NCBI GenBank assembly: GCA_002343845.1
Contig: DDSQ01000106.1
Coordinates: forward strand, 12,722-21,851
Length of the DNA stretch: 9,130 bases
Direction of reading: 5' to 3'
Source: Planctomycetes bacterium UBA2386
GTDB lineage: Bacteria > Planctomycetota > UBA1135 > UBA2386
Shown here: positions 1 through 5,787 of the stretch, piece after piece
Numbering within the stretch: position 1 is the stretch's first letter
Layout: the number at the start of each line of letters is the position of its first letter
The notes under the pieces: generated by a model
What the model was told of the DNA's origin: nothing
Databases searched by the model: none
The model's input: the letters and a program-made list of their open reading frames with translations, nothing else
Made by a program: the position numbers and the translations under genes

Positions 1-341
1 TCGTCGGCGAGATCGAGGACGAGTCGGACACCGAGGAAGCCAACATGGTGCAGCGCGCCGACGGTTCGCTGCTCTGCCGCGGCATCGCCGAACTCACCGC
101 GGTGTACTCGCGGCTCGGCGCCAGCCCGCCCGAGTCGGCGAGCAAGACCCTGTCGGGCTTCCTCGCGGAACGGCTCGGACACGTGCCACCGGCCGGCACC
201 GTGCTCGACGTCGACGGCTTCCGGTTCCTCGTGACGAAGGCGAACAACCGGCGCGCGGAGCGTGTGCAGATCGCGCGGCTCGACGCGGCGAACGACTCGG
301 CGCGTGACCGCGAGCCCGGCGCAGACGTTCCCCCGGCCTGA
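1..341 (+). CDS. CorC/HlyC family protein, C-terminal domain (5' truncated by window edge)
   Basis: The reading frame is open from base 3 and ends at a TGA at 339-341, leaving 112 visible residues. They begin VGEIEDESDTEE, the acidic segment that follows the CBS pair in CorC/HlyC-type proteins. The transporter-associated (CorC_HlyC) domain follows: an ADGSLLCRG strand, an SGFLAERLGHVPPAGT helix-turn, and a DGFRFLVTKANNRRAERVQI strand pair. The missing N-terminal part would normally carry a DUF21/CNNM membrane domain and/or CBS domains. Known members are implicated in divalent cation (Mg2+/Co2+) efflux or are annotated as hemolysin-like, and the C-terminal domain is thought to be regulatory. 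The last ~20 residues are polar and probably disordered. Whether the full protein has the DUF21 membrane domain cannot be seen here. The family call is firm; the transport substrate is not. Confidence 0.88.
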   Translation, partial: VGEIEDESDTEEANMVQRADGSLLCRGIAELTAVYSRLGASPPESASKTLSGFLAERLGHVPPAGTVLDVDGFRFLVTKANNRRAERVQIARLDAANDSARDREPGADVPPA

Positions 342-403
342 TCGTCCGGCGGGAAACCCGACAGCTGCGCGGCGGCTTCGGCTACAACTTCGTGACGAAA
401 AGG

Positions 404-421
404 CGCCGCGCCAACGCGGCG
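404..421 (+). other. GC-rich stem-loop just upstream of the NfeD-like gene
   Basis: A perfect 7-bp stem (cgccgcg / cgcggcg) closes a CCAA tetraloop in the 91-bp gap between the CorC-family gene and the NfeD-like gene. It ends 11 nt before the chosen ATG at 433. No T-run follows, so it is not a canonical intrinsic terminator. It could attenuate readthrough from the upstream gene or mask the start region. In DNA this GC-rich it could also be chance. I see no convincing promoter or ribosome-binding site elsewhere in 342-432. Confidence 0.35.
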
Positions 422-432
422 ATCCATCGGCC

Positions 433-993
433 ATGCATAGCGTCTTCCTCGCCTGCGCGATCATCGGTGGCACCATCCTGGTCCTGCAGTTCGCCCTGCT
501 GCTGTTCGGCGTCGGCGGCGACAGCGAACTCGGCGGCGAGCCCGGCTCGCACGACGGCCACCACTCCGTCGGTCACGACCAGTCGGCGTTCCTCAAGCTG
601 CTGTCGGTCCAGACCGTCGCCACGTTCGGCGCGTTCTTCGGCCTTGTCGGCATGGCGACGCAGAGCCTCGGCTGGTCGCCCGCCGCGGTCGGCGGTGCCG
701 CGGCGCTGTCGGGCTGCGCCGCACTGCTCCTCGTCGGCAAGATGATGCGCGCTCTGCGGCACCTGCAGTCGCAGGGCAACGTCGAACTGAAGAACGCGAT
801 CGGCCTGACCGGCAACGTCTACCTGCGCATCCCCGCCTCCGGTACTGGCCACGGCCGCGTGATGATGACGGTGCAGGGCCGCACGATCGAATGCCGCGCC
901 ATCAGCCGCGGCGACGAGATCCCGACCGGCGCCACCATCCGCGTGCTCGCGCACACCGACGACGACGTGCTCGTCGTGGCACCCGCGAACTGA
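433..993 (+). CDS. NfeD-like / YqiJ-like membrane protein with C-terminal OB-fold
   Basis: This is a 186-residue protein read from the ATG at 433. The frame is open further upstream to 262, but that extension overlaps the CorC-family gene and encodes arginine-rich non-protein-like sequence, so the ATG followed directly by the first membrane helix is preferred. Predicted membrane segments lie at about 4-27, 57-79 and 84-104. Residues 121-183 (from NAIGLTGNVYLRIP to VLVVAP) have the alternating hydrophobic pattern of the NfeD-type OB fold. The loop between helices 1 and 2 is rich in Gly, Asp and His (H40, H43, H44, H48). Small NfeD proteins act as membrane partners of SPFH/flotillin proteins, and the flotillin gene starts 32 nt downstream, consistent with one transcript. 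No Shine-Dalgarno sequence precedes the start. It lacks the N-terminal protease domain of long NfeD proteins. Confidence 0.82.
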   Translation: MHSVFLACAIIGGTILVLQFALLLFGVGGDSELGGEPGSHDGHHSVGHDQSAFLKLLSVQTVATFGAFFGLVGMATQSLGWSPAAVGGAAALSGCAALLLVGKMMRALRHLQSQGNVELKNAIGLTGNVYLRIPASGTGHGRVMMTVQGRTIECRAISRGDEIPTGATIRVLAHTDDDVLVVAPAN

Positions 994-1021
994 CCCTCCA
1001 CCCCCACCACTGCCCCAACCC
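994..1021 (-). other. Putative G-quadruplex motif in the NfeD-flotillin gap
   Basis: The 31-nt gap between the NfeD-like stop and the flotillin ATG is almost free of G on the plus strand. It carries C-runs at 994-996, 1001-1005, 1013-1016 and 1019-1021. The minus strand therefore has four G-tracts of at least three, separated by loops of 2, 7 and 4 nt, which fits the usual G3+N1-7 quadruplex rule. The quadruplex-capable strand is the template strand of the operon; the mRNA copy is the C-rich one. As a consequence no purine-rich Shine-Dalgarno sequence precedes the flotillin start. Confidence 0.45.
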
Positions 1022-1024
1022 TAC

Positions 1025-2644
1025 ATGCTCACCTTCCTGCAAGGCGACGCGAGCGACCTGTTCGTGATCGCCTGCGTGCTGATCGGCGTCATCCTGCTCG
1101 GCTTCGCCGTGCTGATCGTGAAGCGCTACAAGCGCTGCCCGAGCAACAAGATCCTGGTGATCTTCGGCAAGGTCGCGTCCGGCCAATCGGCCCGCTGCCT
1201 GCACGGCGGCGGCGCCTTCGTGTGGCCGCTGATCCAGGACTACGCGTTCCTGTCGCTCGATCCGATGCAGATCGAGATCCCGCTGCGTGGGGCGCTGTCG
1301 GCCGAGAACATCCGCGTCAACGTGCCGTCGGTGTTCACCGTCGCGGTGGGCACCGAAGCAGCGGTCATGCAGACCGCCGCGATCCGCCTGCTCGGCCTCG
1401 ATCCGCGCCAGGTCATGAAGCAGGCCGAGGACATCATCCTGGGCCAGCTCCGCCAGGTGATCGCCTCGATGACGATCGAGGACATCAACCGCAACCGCGA
1501 CAAGTTCCTCGACAGCGTGCAGAACTCGCTGACGCCGGAGCTCGAGAAGATCGGCCTGGTGCTGATCAACGTCAACATCACCGACATCACCGACGAGTCG
1601 GGCTACATCGAGGCGATGGGCCGCAAGGCCGCGTCCGAGGCGATCCAGTCGGCGGAGATCGACGTCGCGCAGCAGCAGAAGCGCGGCTCGATCGGCGTCG
1701 CGGAAGCCAAACGCGAGCAGGACGTGCTGGTCGCGAGCGCCGACAAGGTGCGCGAAATCGGCACCAAGGAGAACGAACGCGAGAAGATCGTGCGCCTGGC
1801 CGAGCTCGCGAAGGAGGCCGGCATCGGCGAGAGCCGGGCCAAGCTCGAGCAGCAGAGCGCGGTCAAGGACCAGGAACGGCAGATGCGCGTGCAGGTCGCC
1901 GACGCCGAGGCCGCCGCGGTCACCGGCGAGAACCTGGCGCGCGCCAAGGTCGTCGATGCCGAAGCGACGCTGAAGGTCCGGCAGGCCGAGGCCTACCAGC
2001 TCGCGGAATCGCGCAAGCGCGAGGCCGACGCCAAGGTCCGCGAGGTGCAGTACCACGCCGAGGCGCGCGCCGCCGACGCGATGGCCACGAAGATCGAGAG
2101 CGAACAACGCGCCGAACTCGAAGCCGCCGCCAAGGCCCAGAAGGCCAAGCTGATCGTCGACGCCGAAGCCGCCGCCGAGCAGGTGCGGTTGCGCGCCAAC
2201 GCCGAAGCTGCCGCGACGTTCGCGCGGCTCGAGGCGCAGGCGCGCGGCGAATACGAGATCCTGGCCAAGAAGGCCGAAGGTCTGCAGCGCCTGGTCGAGG
2301 GCTGCGGCGGAGCCCAGCAGGCGTTCCAGTTGCTGATGCTCGAGCACCTGCCGCACATGGCCGAAGTCGCCGCCAAGGCGATCGCCAACGTGAAGTTCGA
2401 CAAGGTCGTGGTCTGGGAAGGCGGCGCCGGAGCGAACGGCAAGAACGCGACCGCGAACTTCCTGCAGGGCCTCGCCGGCAGCCTGCCGCCGGTGCTGCAG
2501 ATGATGCGCGACATCGGCGGCGTCGAGATGCCGGCGTTCTTCGGCAAGCTCGCGGAGTCGCCGGCGGCGATGCCCGGCGCCGAGGGCATTCCCGGCAAGA
2601 CGCCACCACCACCGGCCAAGCCGCCGGCACCACCCCGCGCCTGA
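1025..2644 (+). CDS. Flotillin-like SPFH/band 7 protein
   Basis: This is a 539-residue flotillin-family scaffold. A single N-terminal membrane helix (about 12-33) is followed by a basic stop-transfer patch (KRYKR). The SPFH domain spans about 37-215 and includes the flotillin-typical stretch GGGAFVWPLIQDYAFLSLDP (61-80), IRVNVPSVFTVAVG and LINVNITDITDESGYIEAMG. A long Ala/Glu/Lys/Arg-rich coiled coil occupies about 200-420. A conserved-looking helical region around 425-470 comes next, and the tail ends in a proline-rich low-complexity segment (about 524-539). Flotillins oligomerise at the inner face of the membrane and organise membrane microdomains. The upstream NfeD-like gene is the usual partner, and the downstream gene begins 8 nt after this stop. 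The ATG at 1025 immediately precedes the membrane helix and is the natural start, although no Shine-Dalgarno sequence is present. Length fits bacterial flotillins of the YqiK/FloT type. Confidence 0.92.
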   Translation: MLTFLQGDASDLFVIACVLIGVILLGFAVLIVKRYKRCPSNKILVIFGKVASGQSARCLHGGGAFVWPLIQDYAFLSLDPMQIEIPLRGALSAENIRVNVPSVFTVAVGTEAAVMQTAAIRLLGLDPRQVMKQAEDIILGQLRQVIASMTIEDINRNRDKFLDSVQNSLTPELEKIGLVLINVNITDITDESGYIEAMGRKAASEAIQSAEIDVAQQQKRGSIGVAEAKREQDVLVASADKVREIGTKENEREKIVRLAELAKEAGIGESRAKLEQQSAVKDQERQMRVQVADAEAAAVTGENLARAKVVDAEATLKVRQAEAYQLAESRKREADAKVREVQYHAEARAADAMATKIESEQRAELEAAAKAQKAKLIVDAEAAAEQVRLRANAEAAATFARLEAQARGEYEILAKKAEGLQRLVEGCGGAQQAFQLLMLEHLPHMAEVAAKAIANVKFDKVVVWEGGAGANGKNATANFLQGLAGSLPPVLQMMRDIGGVEMPAFFGKLAESPAAMPGAEGIPGKTPPPPAKPPAPPRA

Positions 2645-2651
2645 GCCCCCG

Positions 2652-4754
2652 ATGAGACCACCTGCCTGGCCGTTCGCCGTCCTGTTCGCGTCCACGCTCG
2701 CGGCGCAGGGCCCGCCGACGTTCGTGCCCGCCCCGCACCTCGCCCGCTTCGTGGCGGAGGACGTGCCCTCGCTGCGAGCCCAGCTGCCGGATTCCGCGAT
2801 CGGCAAGCTGCTCGCCGAACCGGAGACCGCCGCCGCGTTCGCTGCCGGCCTCGCCAAATACCGGCGCCTGGCCGCAGCGCAGCGCTCGCTGCTCGACGCC
2901 GTCGTCGCCAGCCCCCCACCCGAGCTCGAACCGTGGATCGTCTCGCAGCTGCCGGTGCAGCTTGGCTGGCGCATCGTCGCCGGTCTCGACCTCGCGGACC
3001 TGCAGCGCGCCGAACTGCTGGCGCTGGCGACGACCGAAGAACGATCGATCCCGGCGACCGTGCTGACCGTCGCGTGTGGCCCGCGGGCCCAGGGTCGTTG
3101 GGCCGCGCACTTCGCGCGGCACGAGAAGGAACTCGCCACCTATTCGCTGTTGGCGCGCGACCTCGAGGCGAAGTTCGCCGGGTTCCCGGTCGCGCTGTGG
3201 AAACCGGCCACGCCCGACGGCGAAGCAGCCAACGAGGCCCAGCTCGCGGGCCTGATCCCCTCCAGCTATTGGCTGCTGCAACTCCCCGGCGTCTTCGCGC
3301 TCGGCACCGACGCTCCCGAAGCGTGCGGCACGTACGCGCCGGCACCCGCGCGAACGTCGGCGCAGGTGCTGATGGAGATGGACGCCCAGGCCTACGTGGC
3401 GATGTTCACGCGCCAGATGGGCGGCGCGCCGCCCGAGTTCCGGGCGCTCGGCCTCGACGGCCTGCGAACGCTGCGCTGGCGGCTCCGTTTCGCAGACGGC
3501 CTGCTGCGCGACGAGATCGAACTGGCGCTCGCCGACGAACCGTCGGGCGCGATCGGCGCGATCCTGACCGGCAAGGGCGCCCTGCCGGCGCAGGCGTTGC
3601 CCGACGTCGCACTCGCGCAACTGCGCTGCACGTTCGACACCAACTTGTTGGTGACGGCGCTCGAAGGCATGACCGGGGCGTCGATGCGCGACGAACTGCG
3701 CGCCGCGCTCACGAAGGGGCTGACCGGTGGAATCGCGCTCGGCGTGTCGGCGCCCGCGAAGGGCAGCCTGATCCCGCGCGTGTTCCTGTCGCTGGGCATC
3801 GCCGACGAAGCGGCGCTCGACCAGGCGCTCACCATGCTCGTGAAGGACCGCGTGACGACGCGCACGATCACCTACGAGGACATCGAGTGCATGGTGGCCC
3901 AGGTGCCCGACGCGCCCGCGGGCTTCGCGCCGACGTGGTGCCGGGTCGCTGGCGTGCTGCACGTCGCCGAGTCGGGGCTCAGCATGCGCGCGTTCTTGAA
4001 GGCCCGCGCCGGCGGCGCCACCGCGATGGACGTCGGGGACGCGCCGATCCCGGCGGGCGACGGCGAGCCGTTGCCGAACTTCGACCTGCGCTGGGACGAG
4101 GGCGCGATCTACTCGGCGTTCCACGCCAACTGGCTGCCGCTGCTGAAGCTGGTGCCAGGCCTCTTCCAACAGCCACTTCTCGACAGCGCCGCGATGCCAT
4201 CGCCCGACGCAGTGGCGCCGCTGCTCCGCAAGGCACGGGGTGTGCTGCGTCGCGACGGCACCACGTTCACGTTGCAGCAGGCAGGCGCGCTCGGCGGCCT
4301 GCACACCGGGGCTCTCGCCATGCTCTGGGGCCCGCTGCTGTCCGGCCTGTTCCATCACGACTGGATGCACGACCAGGTTCGCACCGCCCTCGCCAAGGGC
4401 CGCCTGCAAGCGGCCTGGACGGCGCTCGAAGCGTTCCGCGAACAACACGGTCGCTGGCCGAAGGACCTGGCCGAACTCATCACCGATCGGAAGTTGCCAG
4501 CCGACGCGCTGCTGCTACCGGGCGACGCGGCGCCCGAAGCCGTGCCGATGCCCGACGGACGTGGCGACGTGCGCAGTTCGTTCCGCTACTTCGCATCGCC
4601 AGTCGCGGTCAACGTCAACGGCACGGACCACAAGCTGCTGCTGATCGCGATCGCCCCGAGCCGCTACGGCCGGCCGATGCTCGGCGACAGCGGAGCCCAG
4701 CCGGAGGCCTGGGGCGAACCGAGCACCTGCCCCATCGACGACTTCGGCAAGTGA
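2652..4754 (+). CDS. Exported protein of unknown function, 700 aa, in the flotillin operon
   Basis: I do not recognise a named family for the whole protein. Residues 1-19 (MRPPAWPFAVLFASTLAAQ) look like a signal peptide, so the product is probably periplasmic or envelope-associated. Residues 30-545 are a mixed alpha/beta region with alternating strands and helices. Examples are LRWRLRFADGLLRDEIELAL at 274-293 and RVFLSLGIADEAALDQALTM near 376-395, a pattern reminiscent of large uncharacterised exported proteins with internal repeats. A hydrophobic stretch lies at about 548-567. Residues 576-700 contain AAWTALEAFREQHGRWPKDLAELI, which resembles the soluble part of pseudopilin-like or planctomycete C-terminal domains, and then a beta-rich end. 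The start lies 8 nt after the flotillin stop, which suggests co-transcription and perhaps a role at flotillin/NfeD microdomains. The coding call is strong; function is unknown. Confidence 0.8.
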   Translation: MRPPAWPFAVLFASTLAAQGPPTFVPAPHLARFVAEDVPSLRAQLPDSAIGKLLAEPETAAAFAAGLAKYRRLAAAQRSLLDAVVASPPPELEPWIVSQLPVQLGWRIVAGLDLADLQRAELLALATTEERSIPATVLTVACGPRAQGRWAAHFARHEKELATYSLLARDLEAKFAGFPVALWKPATPDGEAANEAQLAGLIPSSYWLLQLPGVFALGTDAPEACGTYAPAPARTSAQVLMEMDAQAYVAMFTRQMGGAPPEFRALGLDGLRTLRWRLRFADGLLRDEIELALADEPSGAIGAILTGKGALPAQALPDVALAQLRCTFDTNLLVTALEGMTGASMRDELRAALTKGLTGGIALGVSAPAKGSLIPRVFLSLGIADEAALDQALTMLVKDRVTTRTITYEDIECMVAQVPDAPAGFAPTWCRVAGVLHVAESGLSMRAFLKARAGGATAMDVGDAPIPAGDGEPLPNFDLRWDEGAIYSAFHANWLPLLKLVPGLFQQPLLDSAAMPSPDAVAPLLRKARGVLRRDGTTFTLQQAGALGGLHTGALAMLWGPLLSGLFHHDWMHDQVRTALAKGRLQAAWTALEAFREQHGRWPKDLAELITDRKLPADALLLPGDAAPEAVPMPDGRGDVRSSFRYFASPVAVNVNGTDHKLLLIAIAPSRYGRPMLGDSGAQPEAWGEPSTCPIDDFGK

Positions 4755-4758
4755 AGCA

Positions 4759-4780
4759 GGCGCGGGCGATCGCCCGCGCC
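4759..4780. terminator. Perfect 22-bp palindrome, probable bidirectional terminator
   Basis: The 33-bp gap between two convergent genes contains a perfect palindrome. It can fold into a 9-bp stem (ggcgcgggc / gcccgcgcc) with a GATC loop and is identical on both strands. Its position between two converging stops suggests transcription termination or a block to readthrough in both directions. No T-tract follows on either strand, so a classical intrinsic terminator is not proven. Confidence 0.6.
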
Positions 4781-4787
4781 GGTCCGC

Positions 4788-5711
4788 TCACTGCTTGCTC
4801 GCGTCGAGCAGCTTCTTCCAGTTCGCCTTCGCCCGCTCGAGCGCGGGGTTCTTGTCGTCGGCGAAGTGCTTCTCCAGCGCGTCGAACGCCTGCTGGGCAA
4901 GAGCACCGTCCTTCTGGCCGCTCGCGTGGTTCAGCACGCCGATCCAGAACTGCGACCGCATCGCCTCGCTCGGCGTCTTGCCGGCCTTCGCGAGCGCCGC
5001 GAGTTGCTCGTTCGTGGCCGCCATGCCGGCTTCGCGGGCCTTCTGCAGGATCTGCCCGACCTCGGCATCGACGAGCTTGCTCGCCACCAACGCCTTCTCG
5101 TCGGCGCCGAGCGACAGCGCGTCGGCGCGAGCCTGGATCTGGTCCGCAGCGACCAGGCCGAGTTGCAGCTCGGTCAGGAACAGCTCCTTCTGCTCGGCGG
5201 CAGTCGCCTTGTCGCCCTTGCTCCGCAACGTCATCAGGGCCTTGCTGCGAGCGTGCGTGTCCGCGAATCCGGCGACGCTGCGCGGGGGCTTGGCCAGCAC
5301 GTTGCCGTCGGCGTCCATGAAGCACAGCGACGGGAAGCCGCCGAAGCCCTTGTCCCGGAGCAGCGTCGGGTACTTCTCGCCCTCGACGCGCGACGTGTTG
5401 TGCAGGAACAGCACCACGTCCTTGGCGAACTCGGCGAACTTCGGGTCGGAGAGCGGACCGCTCTCCAGCATGTCACACGGGCCTCAAGCCGCGTAACTGC
5501 GGGTGAAGTAGGTGAACAGCAGCTTGTTCTCCTTCTTCGCCTGCTCGCGCGCCGCGTCGTAGTCAGTGACCCACGCGGCCTTCTGGAACACCGGCTTGGC
5601 GAGCTTCTCGGTGCGCAGCTTCTGCAGCGTCTCCTGGTCTGGCTGTGGACGGTTCTGCGCCGGGAGCAGCGTGGCCAGCAACGCTGCGAGCGCAAAGGGC
5701 AGTCGGTTCAT
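4788..5711 (-). CDS. Candidate exported thioredoxin-fold selenoprotein (UGPC active site, Sec76)
   Basis: Read through one in-frame TGA (5486-5484), this is a single 307-residue protein. Without recoding it splits into a 75-residue piece and a piece starting at Met81. Residues 1-19 form a signal peptide (MNRLPFALAALLATLLPAQ). The thioredoxin-like domain follows: helix YDAAREQAKKENK, strand LLFTYFTRSYAA, then U76-G-P-C79 exactly where CxxC thioredoxins have CGPC. It continues with a helix, strand VVLFLHN, and GFPSLCFMDADGN, which supplies the cis-proline (P127). Residues about 150-307 are helical, possibly TPR-like near 248-305. A SECIS-like hairpin lies just downstream of the TGA. The likely role is thiol-disulfide or peroxide redox chemistry outside the cytoplasm. 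It follows uvrC by 76 bp. No clear Shine-Dalgarno sequence is seen. The alternative is a nonsense-mutated pseudogene, but the exact Cys-position TGA, the intact frame on both sides and the hairpin argue against it. Confidence 0.85.
5448..5466 (-). promoter_or_regulatory. Candidate bacterial SECIS element
   Basis: On the mRNA strand a perfect 7-bp stem (GGAGAGC / GCUCUCC) closes a 5-nt loop GGUCC, and a U-G pair can extend it at the base. The stem begins 17 nt after the UGA and the loop begins 24 nt after it. Bacterial SECIS elements sit inside the coding region right after the UGA, with a short apical loop bearing G at its first or second position, about 16-37 nt from the UGA. All these conditions are met. 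The loop also resembles the GGUC-containing loop of the E. coli fdhF SECIS bound by SelB. The same bases encode LESGPLSD. Confidence 0.8.
5484..5486 (-). other. In-frame UGA codon, predicted selenocysteine (Sec76)
   Basis: The codon run on the minus strand is GCG GCT TGA GGC CCG TGT GAC ATG, giving A-A-U-G-P-C-D-M. The TGA occupies the N-terminal cysteine position of the thioredoxin active site, the nucleophilic residue most often replaced by selenocysteine. The resolving cysteine (C79, TGT) is intact. The frame is open for 75 codons before and 231 codons after it. Confidence 0.83.
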
Positions 5712-5787
5712 GGGCCGGAGATGCTGCCGGCGGGTGCCGGGCGACGCGAGGGCGGAAGCGCCCGGTTACGAAGCCTGGACGAGCCGG
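5712..5787 (-). other. uvrC-selenoprotein intergenic region with two small hairpins
   Basis: This 76-bp gap holds a 5-bp stem with a 4-nt loop at 5750-5763 (gggcg / cgccc), shortly after the uvrC stop. A second 5-bp stem with an 8-nt loop lies at 5714-5731 and ends 2 nt before the selenoprotein ATG. Neither is followed by a T-run. I see no convincing promoter and no strong Shine-Dalgarno sequence. The first stem could be a weak terminator or processing site; the second could shield the start. Both may be chance in DNA of this GC content. Confidence 0.3.

Noticed and set aside
262..432. N-terminal extension of the NfeD-like protein
   Set aside because: It overlaps the end of the CorC-family gene and encodes arginine/proline-rich sequence; the ATG at 433 leads directly into the first membrane helix.
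1920..4448. Very long open frame on the minus strand opposite the flotillin and exported-protein genes (also 902-3139)
   Set aside because: The products are rich in Arg, His, Gln and Ala with no domain pattern, and they lie antisense to well-supported genes. Long shadow frames are expected at this GC content.
4727..4790. Possible second SECIS after the terminal UGA of the selenoprotein gene (stem with GATC loop 16 nt downstream)
   Set aside because: The hairpin is the convergent-gene palindrome and is better explained as a terminator. Translation past this UGA gives no recognisable protein sequence.
5469..5711. Pseudogene caused by a nonsense mutation in a thioredoxin-like gene
   Set aside because: The only lesion falls precisely on the catalytic Cys codon, the frame is otherwise intact on both sides, and a SECIS-like hairpin follows. 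Random decay would rarely produce this combination. It is not fully excluded without homologues.
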